From the NCBI GenBank assembly GCA_020636355.1, contig JACJYB010000001.1:186001-250000 (forward strand): a stretch of DNA of 64,000 nucleotides. The letters are read 5' to 3'. Positions 1-9,097 of this stretch are shown piece after piece (position 1 is the stretch's first letter; every line of letters starts with the position of its first letter). The notes under the pieces are model-generated. The model had not been told where the DNA came from, did not search any database, and was given only the letters and a program-made list of their open reading frames with translations. This DNA is from Lewinellaceae bacterium. GTDB lineage: Bacteria > Bacteroidota > Bacteroidia > Chitinophagales > Saprospiraceae. The translations under genes were made by a program, and so were the position numbers.

Positions 1-895
1 TCGTTGCTGCCGCCAGCCCCCAGCTTCCCCGCGTATAGATGTCACCGGTCAGCTTCAGGTCAAAATGTTCTCCCAGCGGCGTGTAATAACCCACATTGCG
101 CAAGCCAAAACCCCATTGCGGACTAAATTCGTAGTCCCGGGGGAAGATCAGACCGGCCTTCTGCGTTTCTTTGATCGGAAAAAAGCCGAAAGGCAGCCAG
201 AATACGGGCACCCCTTCTATCTCCAGGGTGGAAGGTCCCACGATTACCTGCTTGTTGGGAACCAGTTTTTGTTTCTGGGACCGGATACCAAAATGGGGCT
301 CTGGCGCATCACAACTGGTGATAATTGCATTCTCATTGTAGATGATCTTATAATCGGAGGTGTCGCCGGGTATGGTTCCGGTAGCATCAATGATTTTGGT
401 TCGATAGCCTTTGAGGTACATGTCGTTGTATACCGTGCTGACCGCATAGATGATCCCTTTCTTGGTCTTGAAATTAAACCGGATGGAATCGGCGTCAAAA
501 GCTTCGCCTCCCTGTTCAAAATGAGGTTTGCCGATAATCGTCCCCGCGGAATCCACCTGTCCCATAGCCCGGGCGATATTAGTGGTCATATCAAAAATGA
601 TCAGGCCTGCGGTCAGCGTCATATCCTGAAATTTCACCTCCGCATCGCCAAACAGATAGGCCAGTTTATTTTGATTATCGATCTCGGACGAATCGGCGGA
701 TTTGTAGATGACCTCGTCTTCTATGGCATCCTTTGAACGTGCAAAAGAAAGCCGGCTGCTGTCACCGGCAAGACTGTCCACCTGAAGCGTATCCGAAGGA
801 ACGGTAGGCGTCAGATCACGGGTTGGACGCTGCCCTGCTACAGGCAGAACAAACAGCCACGTTACCATGCAACCGATCCAGTACCATCTTTTCAC
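1..895 (-). CDS. lptD: LptD-like LPS-assembly outer-membrane protein, N-terminal part (runs off window)
   Basis: Open reading frame on the minus strand with no stop through the left edge, so only the first ~298 residues are present. A GTG at 895-893 is the first usable start after an in-frame stop at 937-935; it gives a signal peptide (VKRWYW..., hydrophobic run to about residue 22). An OstA-like repeat region follows (YLFGDAEVKFQDMTLTAG, then GGEAFDADSIRFNFKTKKG), then a Cys-containing segment (ITSCDAPEPHFGIRS) and the hallmark of LptD-type barrels, VPVFWLPFGFFP, before the barrel begins. Established role of the family: insertion of lipopolysaccharide at the outer membrane. The barrel itself lies outside the window. 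Confidence 0.85.
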   Translation of the reverse strand, partial: MKRWYWIGCMVTWLFVLPVAGQRPTRDLTPTVPSDTLQVDSLAGDSSRLSFARSKDAIEDEVIYKSADSSEIDNQNKLAYLFGDAEVKFQDMTLTAGLIIFDMTTNIARAMGQVDSAGTIIGKPHFEQGGEAFDADSIRFNFKTKKGIIYAVSTVYNDMYLKGYRTKIIDATGTIPGDTSDYKIIYNENAIITSCDAPEPHFGIRSQKQKLVPNKQVIVGPSTLEIEGVPVFWLPFGFFPIKETQKAGLIFPRDYEFSPQWGFGLRNVGYYTPLGEHFDLKLTGDIYTRGSWGLAAAT

Positions 896-1431
896 CGCAA
901 TGAGCCGATTTATTGTCCAACGCTTAGGGACCGCTTATTTAATACTAACAAGATGTTAAACCTTAAACATGCTGTCAATGGAAACATCTCATTGGATTTT
1001 ATGTGCATGCAAAGATGCGAAGTTGCTTCGGATATTCAGCATTAGAACCTCGAAAGCCGGTTTTTGTACCCGTCCGGTAATGCCATACACCTTGTTGCAT
1101 TTCTCTTTTTCGAAACCATTTGGACGATAAATTCACCGGATAGAGGGGGCTTACCCAATAAGGCTTTATACTCATTTGTCAAATGTACCAGAGCAACATC
1201 CGGTAAAATGTTTGGCCGGATGGTAAATCCGTTTCCCCGGAAAAGAATGACAGCGCTTAAAATTCATGATTCGGGAATGGTGCGGCTGGTAAAAAAGGAA
1301 TAATTGTTGCAGATGGTCTATCGGAATGGCGACTTGGTCGGTATGGCGGGACACATAGAGATTTTTACATAATTTATTTCATAACTTCGCCTTTCCGATC
1401 CGTACATGGTCGTTAGAGCTTAATCATACGC
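896..1431. other. Intergenic region without a supported gene
   Basis: 536 bases between the divergent lptD-like and MCE genes. It holds a 79-codon open frame on the plus strand (1064-1303) and a 60-codon frame on the minus strand (1172-1354), neither with a recognisable motif or signal peptide. TAACTTCG at 1382-1389 resembles the Bacteroidota -7 element (TAnnTTTG, one mismatch) about 43 bases before the MCE start, but no clear -33 TTG is present. I see no RNA gene. Confidence 0.5.
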
Positions 1432-2493
1432 ATGAAATTTTCGAAAGAGATACGAATTGGGACCTTGGCCATTATAGCTATTGCACTCAGTATATGGGGG
1501 TATAAATTCCTTCTGGGAAAGAATGTGCTCCAGCGTTCCAATGTGTTTTACATCAAATACCACTACGTGGACGGACTCCGCGAGTCAAATCCGGTTCAGG
1601 TAAATGGTTTTCAAGTCGGGACGGTGCAAGCCCTCGACATTGATCCCAATAATCTGGATACCGTAATCGTGACCATCGATATGCGTAAGGATATCCCCGT
1701 TCCCAAAGGGACCATTGCACGGCTTATGGCGCCCAGCCCGTTGGGTACTCGAGTGATTGTCCTGGAATTTGGTGGCGAGTGCTGTGCCGAAAGTGGTGAT
1801 TATCTGAAAGGTGAGACCTTCGGAATGGTCAAGTCCCTGCTGAGCCCGGACGATCTAACCGAATACATGCAACGGTTGAAAATAGGAATTGGTGCGATCG
1901 TCGATACCTTAAAAAATTCTACGCTGGAAGGAGGGAATGACCCGCTGGCCAAGACCATGAAAGACATTACTGCCTCCATGGAAAACCTGCATCAAATCAC
2001 CAACTCCCTGAATGTCATTCTCGCCAACTCGTCAAAATCGCTGCAGGCATCCTTTGCCAATCTGGCTTCGATTACCGGCAATATCAAGGATAACAATGCC
2101 CATATTAGTGCTTTGCTGGGACGATTGGACACGATATCCGAACAGATCCAGTCTGCTGATCTGGGTTCCAGCTTTGAAAATTTGTCCGGAAATCTAGGGC
2201 AGACACTGGATTCCCTGCGTCTGATGATTGCGACCACTCAGGCTACCATGGCCTCCGCCAACGGCTTGTTACAGGGCGTTAATCAAGGGGAAGGCAGTCT
2301 GGGGCTCCTAGCCAAAGATGATCAGGTGTATGTCGAGATGCAGCGGACCCTGCGCAATCTGGACCTTTTATTGCAGGATTTCCGCCTGAATCCGAAGCGG
2401 TATGTCAACGTATCTGTGTTTGGTAAAAAACAGAAGATCTACGAGATGCCGGCGGATGATCCGGCTTTCATGAAGGACTCGATAAAACATTAA
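1432..2493 (+). CDS. MCE/MlaD-family lipid transport protein
   Basis: 353 residues: one N-terminal membrane anchor (about 9-28), one MCE domain (about 36-115; VQVNGFQVGTVQALDI...VPKGTIARLMAPSPLGTRVIVLEFG), then a long helical region with heptad-like character (about 140-300) as in other MlaD/PqiB-type proteins. Known role of the family: the substrate-binding, periplasm-facing ring of phospholipid transporters between the membranes. It lies next to the LptD-like gene in divergent orientation. No MlaE/MlaF genes are adjacent, so the partner permease and ATPase must be elsewhere. Confidence 0.9.
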   Translation: MKFSKEIRIGTLAIIAIALSIWGYKFLLGKNVLQRSNVFYIKYHYVDGLRESNPVQVNGFQVGTVQALDIDPNNLDTVIVTIDMRKDIPVPKGTIARLMAPSPLGTRVIVLEFGGECCAESGDYLKGETFGMVKSLLSPDDLTEYMQRLKIGIGAIVDTLKNSTLEGGNDPLAKTMKDITASMENLHQITNSLNVILANSSKSLQASFANLASITGNIKDNNAHISALLGRLDTISEQIQSADLGSSFENLSGNLGQTLDSLRLMIATTQATMASANGLLQGVNQGEGSLGLLAKDDQVYVEMQRTLRNLDLLLQDFRLNPKRYVNVSVFGKKQKIYEMPADDPAFMKDSIKH

Positions 2494-2502
2494 TTTTGGT
2501 CC

Positions 2503-2970
2503 CTAAGCAACCAGGTGGGCAAAAATCTGGTTGAGGGGACTTTCTCCTTCTTCTTCCGATCCGATCAGGTCGGCTAGCGTGATCCGGTCAAGCACATCAT
2601 CCAGCGATATTTGCAATATCTTCCATAGCGAGCGCATCGAACAGTCTACAGACCGGGTACAAAGTTTGATGTCGCCACGGCGATGCTCTTCACAATATTC
2701 CGGAGCATAAAGGTCGCTACCCATAGCGATGAGGACATCCTTGATGAACATGGTTTCTGCAGGCCGGGCCAGCACATAGCCACCCTTTTGGCCTCTGGTA
2801 CTGCGTATGTAGCCCGCAATTCGTAAAATCCGGGTGATTTTACCAGCATAGGGTTTCGACATTTGCTCGAGTGCGCTTAGTTGGACGATGGTCAAACCCT
2901 GCACCTCATCGGCGCGGGCGATGCGAAGCAGAATGCGCAATCCATATTCGTCCTGTTTGTTGATTCTCAT
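2503..2970 (-). CDS. Rrf2-family iron-sulfur transcription regulator (IscR/SufR-like)
   Basis: 155 residues. Winged helix in the first ~70 residues (MRINKQDEYGLRILLRIAR; KGGYVLARP wing), then three cysteines at 93, 104 and 110 in the region where IscR-type proteins bind a [2Fe-2S] cluster. Last gene of the suf operon, 9 bases after the DUF59 gene. By family knowledge it should sense cluster supply and control suf transcription; a candidate operator is the TTAGA-n5-TCTAA inverted repeat upstream of sufB. The position at the 3' end of the operon, rather than first, is less common. Confidence 0.88.
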   Translation of the reverse strand: MRINKQDEYGLRILLRIARADEVQGLTIVQLSALEQMSKPYAGKITRILRIAGYIRSTRGQKGGYVLARPAETMFIKDVLIAMGSDLYAPEYCEEHRRGDIKLCTRSVDCSMRSLWKILQISLDDVLDRITLADLIGSEEEGESPLNQIFAHLVA

Positions 2971-2979
2971 GTTCGGGTT

Positions 2980-3294
2980 TTAGATCATGTCCAGGACCAG
3001 GCGAGCTTCTTCGCTCATCCGGCTTTTGTCCCAGGGCGGATCAAAGACGACTCTGAGGTCTACCTCCGAAACACCGGTAACTTCCATTACTTTTTCTTGT
3101 ACCTGAAGGGGTAATGACTCAGCCACCGGGCACATGGGTGTTGTAAGGGTCATCTCCAGGATAACTTTTCCGTTATCATCAATATCGACTTTGTAGATAA
3201 GCCCCAATTCGTAAATGTCGACGGGGATCTCCGGATCGTGCACCGTTTTGAGGGCGGCTATGATTTGCTCGTGCATCAGTTCCTTATCCATCAT
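2980..3294 (-). CDS. DUF59/MIP18-family Fe-S assembly protein (SufT-like)
   Basis: 104 residues, nearly all DUF59: HDPEIPVDIYELGLIYKVDI near the N-terminus and LTTPMCPVAESLPLQVQEKV in the middle with the conserved cysteine, ending DPPWDKSRMSEEAR. Members of this family help mature Fe-S proteins and are common in suf operons. The start at 3294 overlaps the sufE stop by 4 bases (ATGA), which implies translational coupling; a second ATG follows directly at 3291. Confidence 0.92.
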   Translation of the reverse strand: MMDKELMHEQIIAALKTVHDPEIPVDIYELGLIYKVDIDDNGKVILEMTLTTPMCPVAESLPLQVQEKVMEVTGVSEVDLRVVFDPPWDKSRMSEEARLVLDMI

Positions 3295-3716
3295 TCATTT
3301 ACCTTGGTTGCCAGGGCCAGCCCGTATAATTTCATTTGTTTCACCATGCTCAACAGACCGTTTGCCCGGGTTGGTGACAGATGCTCCTTCAACCCGATCT
3401 TCTCGATAAAGTACAGATCCGCGCTGGCAATTGCTTCCGGTGTCTGGTTCGACAAGACCTGGATAAGCAGGGCAATGATACCACGGGTAATGATCGCATC
3501 GCTGTCTGCGGTGAAACGAACCAGATCACCGTCCAGGTCGGCATGCAGCCAAACCCGGGATTGACAACCTTTGATCAGGTGATCTTCATCTTTATAGCGA
3601 TCATCGATGACAGGTAGATTTTTACCCAGTTCGATGATGTATTCGTATTTCTCCATCCAGTCGGAGAAAAAAGCAAAATCGGCGATGATCCCGTCTTGAA
3701 TTTGATCAATGCTCAT
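3291..3716 (-). CDS. sufE: Cysteine desulfuration protein SufE
   Basis: 141 residues, normal family length. The acceptor loop IKGCQSRVW places the sulfur-accepting cysteine at residue 51, the same position as in E. coli SufE. SufE takes persulfide from SufS and passes it to the SufBCD scaffold. The gene starts 10 bases after the sufS stop and overlaps the DUF59 gene by 4 bases. Confidence 0.95.
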   Translation of the reverse strand: MSIDQIQDGIIADFAFFSDWMEKYEYIIELGKNLPVIDDRYKDEDHLIKGCQSRVWLHADLDGDLVRFTADSDAIITRGIIALLIQVLSNQTPEAIASADLYFIEKIGLKEHLSPTRANGLLSMVKQMKLYGLALATKVNE

Positions 3717-3726
3717 GACTTGTCAT

Positions 3727-4968
3727 TTATTGCAACATCGATGCTGCTTTCCGTACCCCTGCCACCAGTTGATCAATGTCTTCCGTGGTGTTGTAAACTC
3801 CAAAGGAGGCTCGTACTGTTCCCGGAATGCCAAATCGGTCCATCAGTGGTTGGGTACAATGGTGACCTGTTCGGACCGCGATACCCAGCTGGTCCAGGAT
3901 CGTTCCGGTGTCGTACGGATGCACGTTGTTCAGCAGGAATGAGATGACACTCGCTTTATCCGGCGCTGTGCCATAAATACGCAACCCGGGTATGGCCAGC
4001 AGTTGTTCGGTTGCATAGGATAATAATCCGGCTTCATGGCTGGCGATGGTTTCCCTCCCGGTTTCCATCACAAATTCCAGGGCTGCACCCAAGCCTACTG
4101 CACCGGCTATATTCGGAGTGCCTGCTTCAAACTTGTGTGGCAATTCCGCAAAAGTGGTGTGATCAAAGGTCACCTGGGCAATCATTTCTCCTCCTCCCTG
4201 GTACGGAGGCAGTTCTGACAACCATTTTTGTTTGCCATATAAAATGCCAATGCCCGTCGGACCATATACCTTGTGGCCGGAAAAGGCATAAAAATCAACA
4301 TCCAGAGCCTGAACATCTATGGTGGCATGGGGCGCTGCCTGAGCGCCATCAACCATCACTGGGATGTCCTTATCGTGTGCAAGTGTGATAATTTCTTTAA
4401 TTGGATTGATGGTACCCAGCGTATTGGATACGTGAGCGACGGCAACCATTTTAGTGCGGTCGTTCAACAATTTACGAAATGCATCCAGGTCCAGGGTACC
4501 GTTGTCCAGTACCGGGATAACCCGGAGTTTGGCGGAGTAGTGGGAACAGGCTAATTGCCAGGGCACAATGTTCGAATGGTGTTCCAAGCCCGAAACGATC
4601 ACTTCATCTCCCGGATTCAGGTATTTCCGTCCATAGGTATCCGCCACCAGGTTAATGGCTTCGGTGGTCCCGCGTACGAAGATGATCTCTTCCTCCTTAG
4701 CGGCATTGAGAAATCGTCGGGCCACTTTCCTGCCGTGTTCGTAGGCATCGGTGGCTTCCTGGCTCAACCGGTACACACCCCGGTGAACATTGGCATGCAG
4801 GTGCCGGTAGTAATAATCGATCTTCTCCAGGACCACTTGCGGTTTTTGACTGGAAGCAGCGCTGTCCAGAAAGACCAGCGGTTTTCCATTCATGGTCTCT
4901 GCAAGCAGCGGAAACTGTCTCCGGATACTGCTAACATCAAATTGAATTGGCTTGGAGGTGGTTTCCAT
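3727..4968 (-). CDS. sufS: Cysteine desulfurase SufS
   Basis: 413 residues, class V aminotransferase fold. The PLP lysine lies in SGHKVYGPTG (Lys233) and the catalytic cysteine in RTGHHCTQPLMD (Cys371), the arrangement of type II desulfurases that depend on SufE. It removes sulfur from L-cysteine for cluster assembly. It sits between sufD (10 bases upstream) and sufE (10 bases downstream), clearly in one transcript. Confidence 0.97.
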   Translation of the reverse strand: METTSKPIQFDVSSIRRQFPLLAETMNGKPLVFLDSAASSQKPQVVLEKIDYYYRHLHANVHRGVYRLSQEATDAYEHGRKVARRFLNAAKEEEIIFVRGTTEAINLVADTYGRKYLNPGDEVIVSGLEHHSNIVPWQLACSHYSAKLRVIPVLDNGTLDLDAFRKLLNDRTKMVAVAHVSNTLGTINPIKEIITLAHDKDIPVMVDGAQAAPHATIDVQALDVDFYAFSGHKVYGPTGIGILYGKQKWLSELPPYQGGGEMIAQVTFDHTTFAELPHKFEAGTPNIAGAVGLGAALEFVMETGRETIASHEAGLLSYATEQLLAIPGLRIYGTAPDKASVISFLLNNVHPYDTGTILDQLGIAVRTGHHCTQPLMDRFGIPGTVRASFGVYNTTEDIDQLVAGVRKAASMLQ

Positions 4969-4978
4969 ACGAGGTTGA

Positions 4979-6331
4979 TTATGATTGTTCCACCGAAGTC
5001 AATGCGTTGAGCTTTGTGGCGATGAGCGCATCGACATACTCGATCATTGGCTCGAGGTGCATATTGTGAATGACCTCACCCACGAATGCCTGCTGTAGCA
5101 ACAGGCGGGCCTGAGGTTCCGGAATGCCCCTGCTACGGAGATAAAATACCGAACTTTCATCCAGGTGGCCGATCGTGGCGCCGTGACTACAACGGACATC
5201 ATCGGCATAAATTTCCAATTGCGGTTTGGCGTCCATGACGGCACCATTGGAGAGTACCAGGCTGCTGTTTTGCTGGAAAGCATTGGTTTTCTGGGCATCC
5301 TGTCTTACCAGGACTTTGCCATTGAATACTCCACGGGCGCGATCGGAAAGGATGCCTTTGTACAGTTCATTGGACTGGCAATGTGGCATTGCATGGTCGA
5401 TGAAGGTTTGATTGTCCATTTGCTGCTCACCATCGGCGAGATAGACCCCGTAATAATGGGTTTCGGTGTTGCTGTCATCCAGCTCGGTACTCAGGTTGTT
5501 GCGAATAATGCGCCCTCCCAGGTCTACGACATAGGAATTGTAAACGCTGTCGCGATCCTGATGTACTTGTGTATTGTGGATCTGATAAGATTCTGCATTT
5601 TGTTGCTGGAGCCGGTAATGATGCACCTGTGCATTGGCTTCCAGGTCAACCCATACGCCTGCATTCGTGAAACAGGTGCCGGCACCGGCTAGCGCACGAT
5701 GGTCCTCGATGATAGTTACAGTGCTACTTTGTTCCGCGTGCAGGAATATTTGCGGATGACTGAAATGAGGCTGATCGCCCGGCGTATTGAAATAAATAAA
5801 ATGGATCGGCCGATTAACGGTCTCATTCTTGGGTATGTGTAAATAAATGCCATGATTCCCAAGGGCCAGGTTCATAGGGAGGAATGCATTCTGCCCGGTT
5901 CCGCCGGTATATTCGGATTGAGCCTGGATCCAGTTTCGGATTGCGGTATCCTCCATAGCTTGTTCCACCGGTAGCAGCGTACAGGATTCCGGAAGGTGAT
6001 CCATATCGGAAAGAGAAGGATCCCAGTTGCCATTGACAAAGACCAGACGAATCGTGTCCAGTCCCGGAATTTGTGTGCCGGCCAGTTCTGCTGCTGAAAC
6101 CGGAGTTAGACGGCCGTATTGAAAAGGAGTGATGAGGATGCGGTTGACACTGGTGTATTTCCAGTCTTCATCGCGACGGGTAGGGAATTCCATCGCTTGC
6201 AGTTGTTTATAAGCATCCCTGCGGAATTGCCTATAGGCATGATCAGCCGGTTTATCAGATGCCGATTCTTGGAATCGTTCTTCCAGCCACGCTCTCGTTG
6301 ATGTTTGTTTTTCTTGCAGTACAGTCGACAT
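4979..6331 (-). CDS. sufD: Fe-S cluster scaffold component SufD
   Basis: 450 residues from the ATG at 6331; a TTG four codons upstream (6343) is possible but less likely. SufD signature in the C-terminal beta-helix region: VRCSHGATIGHLDESSVFYLRSRGI, including the histidine implicated in cluster assembly in E. coli SufD. It forms the SufBC2D complex with SufB and SufC. The gene begins 26 bases after sufC. Confidence 0.95.
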   Translation of the reverse strand: MSTVLQEKQTSTRAWLEERFQESASDKPADHAYRQFRRDAYKQLQAMEFPTRRDEDWKYTSVNRILITPFQYGRLTPVSAAELAGTQIPGLDTIRLVFVNGNWDPSLSDMDHLPESCTLLPVEQAMEDTAIRNWIQAQSEYTGGTGQNAFLPMNLALGNHGIYLHIPKNETVNRPIHFIYFNTPGDQPHFSHPQIFLHAEQSSTVTIIEDHRALAGAGTCFTNAGVWVDLEANAQVHHYRLQQQNAESYQIHNTQVHQDRDSVYNSYVVDLGGRIIRNNLSTELDDSNTETHYYGVYLADGEQQMDNQTFIDHAMPHCQSNELYKGILSDRARGVFNGKVLVRQDAQKTNAFQQNSSLVLSNGAVMDAKPQLEIYADDVRCSHGATIGHLDESSVFYLRSRGIPEPQARLLLQQAFVGEVIHNMHLEPMIEYVDALIATKLNALTSVEQS

Positions 6332-6357
6332 GTTGCGATGCAATTTTCGAATTATGT

Positions 6358-7122
6358 TTATTGAGCCAATGCTGCTTCTGCTTCGGCCTTGATCCAGTCA
6401 TACCCCTGGTCTTCCAGCTGCAGGGCCAGCTCTTTAGTACCGGATTTTACGATACGGCCCTGATAGAGCACATGGACAAAATCCGGAACGATGTAATTCA
6501 ACAATCGCTGATAGTGGGTGACAATAATAAACGAACGGTCCGGTGACCGCAGTTGGTTGACTGCATCGGAAACAATTTTCAAGGCATCGATATCCAGTCC
6601 GCTGTCGGTCTCGTCAAGGATGGCCAGTTTTGGCTCGAGCAATGCCATCTGCAGCATTTCGTTGCGTTTCTTTTCCCCGCCCGAAAAGCCCTCATTGAGA
6701 GACCGTTTGAGGAATGACTCGTCCATGCCCAGTAACTTGGTTTTTTCGCGCAGAAATTTCAGCATATCCATAGGGCTGAGTTCTGCTTCTCCCCGTGCGG
6801 TCCGCTGTGCATTGATGGCGCTCTTCAGGAAGGTCATCGTGCTGACCCCGGGGATCTCAACCGGATATTGGAAGGCAAGGAATATGCCGGCATGGGCACG
6901 TTCGTCTACTTCCATGTCGAGCAGGTCCTGTCTTTCAAATTCGACAGAGCCTCCCGTGACTTCATATTCTTCACGTCCGGCCAGGACATTGGCCAGCGTG
7001 CTTTTACCGCTGCCGTTGGGGCCCATAATGGCGTGCACCTCTCCGGGCTTGATATCCAGGTTGATTCCTTTCAGGATCGCTTTATCTTCTATGGATACCT
7101 TTAATTCTTTGATATGTAGCAT
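6358..7122 (-). CDS. sufC: Suf system ATPase SufC
   Basis: 254 residues, ABC-type ATPase. Walker A GPNGSGKST (about 35-43), ABC signature FSGGEKKRNE, Walker B LAILDETDSGLD, and the SufC-typical ending in which the Q-loop region reads AFQYPVEIPGVS. Powers the conformational change of SufBC2D that exposes the nascent cluster site. 42 bases lie between sufB and sufC. Confidence 0.97.
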   Translation of the reverse strand: MLHIKELKVSIEDKAILKGINLDIKPGEVHAIMGPNGSGKSTLANVLAGREEYEVTGGSVEFERQDLLDMEVDERAHAGIFLAFQYPVEIPGVSTMTFLKSAINAQRTARGEAELSPMDMLKFLREKTKLLGMDESFLKRSLNEGFSGGEKKRNEMLQMALLEPKLAILDETDSGLDIDALKIVSDAVNQLRSPDRSFIIVTHYQRLLNYIVPDFVHVLYQGRIVKSGTKELALQLEDQGYDWIKAEAEAALAQ

Positions 7123-7164
7123 GTCTGAATGTTGTTTTTTGATACTTATGCTTTTATTAAAATC

Positions 7165-8610
7165 TTATCCTACGCTCCCTTCCAGGCTGATCGCCAATAA
7201 TTTTTGAGCTTCCACGGCAAACTCCATAGGTAATTCGTTGAATACTTCCTTGCAGTAGCCGTTGACAATCATGTTAATGGCATCCTCTTCGCTAAGTCCG
7301 CGTTGTTGCAGATAGAAGAGTTGATCTTCGCCAATTTTTGAAGTGGTTGCTTCATGTTCTACCCGGGCCGAGTTGTTTTCGATCTCCAGGTAAGGGAAGG
7401 TATGCGCTCCGCAGCGGTCGCCCATCAGCAGGGAGTCGCACTGGGAAAAATTATGTGCATTGTCGGCATTGCGACCCACCTTAACTAGTCCCCGGTACGA
7501 ATTGTTGCTTCGTCCTGCGGATATACCCTTGGATATGATGGTGGAACGGGTATTTTTTCCAATGTGGATCATTTTAGTTCCTGTATCGGCCTGCTGGTAA
7601 TTATTCGTCACCGCCACCGAATAAAATTCCCCGATGGAGTTGTCTCCCCGCAGGATGCAACTGGGATACTTCCAGGTGATGGAGGATCCGGTCTCGACCT
7701 GGGTCCAGGAGATTTTCGAACGGACCCCGGCACACAGACCGCGTTTGGTAACAAAATTATAGATGCCGCCTTTCCCTTCTTTATCACCGGGATACCAGTT
7801 CTGTACGGTCGAATACTTGATCTCGGCATTGTCCAGGGCGATCAATTCGACCACTGCGGCGTGTAGCTGATTTTCATCGCGCATGGGCGCGGTACAGCCT
7901 TCCAGGTAGCTGACATAACTGCCTTCCTCCGCGACGATCAGAGTCCGCTCAAATTGTCCGGTATTGGCGGTATTGATCCGGAAATAGGTGGAAAGTTCCA
8001 TCGGACAACGCACCCCCTTGGGAACGAATACAAAAGATCCGTCACTGAAGACGGCGGCGTTGAGTGCGGCGAAGTAATTGTCCTGATTGGATACCACGCT
8101 CCCGAGATATTTCTTGATTAGTTCAGGGTGGTCATGCACGGCTTCACTGAATGAGCTGAATATAATACCGAGCTCGGCCAGCTTTTCTTTGTAAGTTGTT
8201 TTAACCGATACCGAATCGAGGACGGCATCAACCGCGACACCGGCCAGGATCTTCTGTTCTTCCAGGGGGATCCCCAGGCGCTCGAAGGTGCGTACCAGCT
8301 CCGGATCAGCTTCATCCAGACTGTTGAGCACTGGCTTTTTCTTTGGTGCGGCATAGTAAATGATGTCCTGGTAGTCGATCGCAGGATAAGTAACTTTAGG
8401 CCAATGGGGTTCGGTCATCTGTTGCCATTTGCGGAAAGCTTCCAGGCGCCACTCGGTGAGAAATGCCGGTTCATTCTTTTTAGCGGAGATCTGGCGTACC
8501 ACCTCCTCATTGAGCCCTTTGGGCAAGGTTTCGGTATCTATTTCACTGGTAAACCCATACTTATAGTCGCTTTGGGTGTGTTGTTCCAGCGTTTGCATGG
8601 AGTCGCTCAT
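7165..8610 (-). CDS. sufB: Fe-S cluster scaffold protein SufB
   Basis: 481 residues, full SufB length. It carries the conserved segments SYLEGCTAPM, GRNADNAHNFSQCDSLLMG (the conserved cysteine thought to receive sulfur) and HEATTSKIGEDQLFYLQQRGLSEEDA. First gene of the operon, so transcription of the whole suf cluster should begin upstream of 8610. The short AT-rich leader carries a perfect 5-bp-arm inverted repeat at 8628-8642 that may be the binding site of the Rrf2 protein encoded at the other end. Confidence 0.97.
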   Translation of the reverse strand: MSDSMQTLEQHTQSDYKYGFTSEIDTETLPKGLNEEVVRQISAKKNEPAFLTEWRLEAFRKWQQMTEPHWPKVTYPAIDYQDIIYYAAPKKKPVLNSLDEADPELVRTFERLGIPLEEQKILAGVAVDAVLDSVSVKTTYKEKLAELGIIFSSFSEAVHDHPELIKKYLGSVVSNQDNYFAALNAAVFSDGSFVFVPKGVRCPMELSTYFRINTANTGQFERTLIVAEEGSYVSYLEGCTAPMRDENQLHAAVVELIALDNAEIKYSTVQNWYPGDKEGKGGIYNFVTKRGLCAGVRSKISWTQVETGSSITWKYPSCILRGDNSIGEFYSVAVTNNYQQADTGTKMIHIGKNTRSTIISKGISAGRSNNSYRGLVKVGRNADNAHNFSQCDSLLMGDRCGAHTFPYLEIENNSARVEHEATTSKIGEDQLFYLQQRGLSEEDAINMIVNGYCKEVFNELPMEFAVEAQKLLAISLEGSVG

Positions 8611-8627
8611 TCTCGAGTTTTATGTAC

Positions 8628-8642
8628 TTAGACTAATTCTAA
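8628..8642 (-). promoter_or_regulatory. Candidate operator of the suf operon
   Basis: Perfect inverted repeat TTAGA-CTAAT-TCTAA, 18 bases upstream of the sufB ATG. On the minus strand it follows GATATTTG, one base off the Bacteroidota -7 element TAnnTTTG, so it would lie around the transcription start. The position fits repression by the Rrf2 protein of the same operon; this link is inference. Confidence 0.4.
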
Positions 8643-8724
8643 ACAACAAATATCGTTTATTTATACAAATGAGTATACATTATGGTTTAGATTTTAGGTG
8701 GTAGAGGTGAAATTTGATTTACAT

Positions 8725-9030
8725 GGGAATTAACCACAAAGGCACCAAGAACACCTAGAAGTTTGATATACAGGGATTAACACCAAGAAAACGAGAGCAC
8801 GAAGAGCACTATAGCATCTTCAAGGTGAAACAACTATCCAAACATACAGTCATACGATCCAAGGGCTGGTACATGGAGGTCAAGAATAAGCAAGGGAGAG
8901 CACTAAGTAATCTTCAACGTGAACATCCTTACAAATAAACACCTAACGCATAAACACCTAAACAAACCAGAGGTTCGCTATACTGAGGTTTCCATTAAAC
9001 TAAAAGAGAGTACGAAGAGCACCAAGGAGT
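8725..9030. repeat. Degenerate direct repeats in the sufB-acyltransferase spacer
   Basis: The 487-base spacer 8611-9097 has no gene. It contains loosely repeated words of the type accaagaacacc / gagagcacgaagagcac / aaagagagtacgaagagcacc, and one clear imperfect direct repeat: 8804-8832 (gagcacta...cttcaaggtgaaaca) and 8898-8925 (gagcacta...cttcaacgtgaaca). The sequence is purine-rich on the plus strand and resembles no coding sequence. Confidence 0.5.
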
Positions 9031-9097
9031 TCCGTCTTTAGCTTCTTTTGCCAATGCCCCTCTTTTGCCTTTGTCCCCTGTACTACTTTTTCTATCG

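Noticed and set aside
1064..1303. 79-codon plus-strand frame before the MCE gene
   Set aside because: No motif, signal peptide or ribosome-site support; composition unlike neighbours. Kept only as a note in the intergenic entry.
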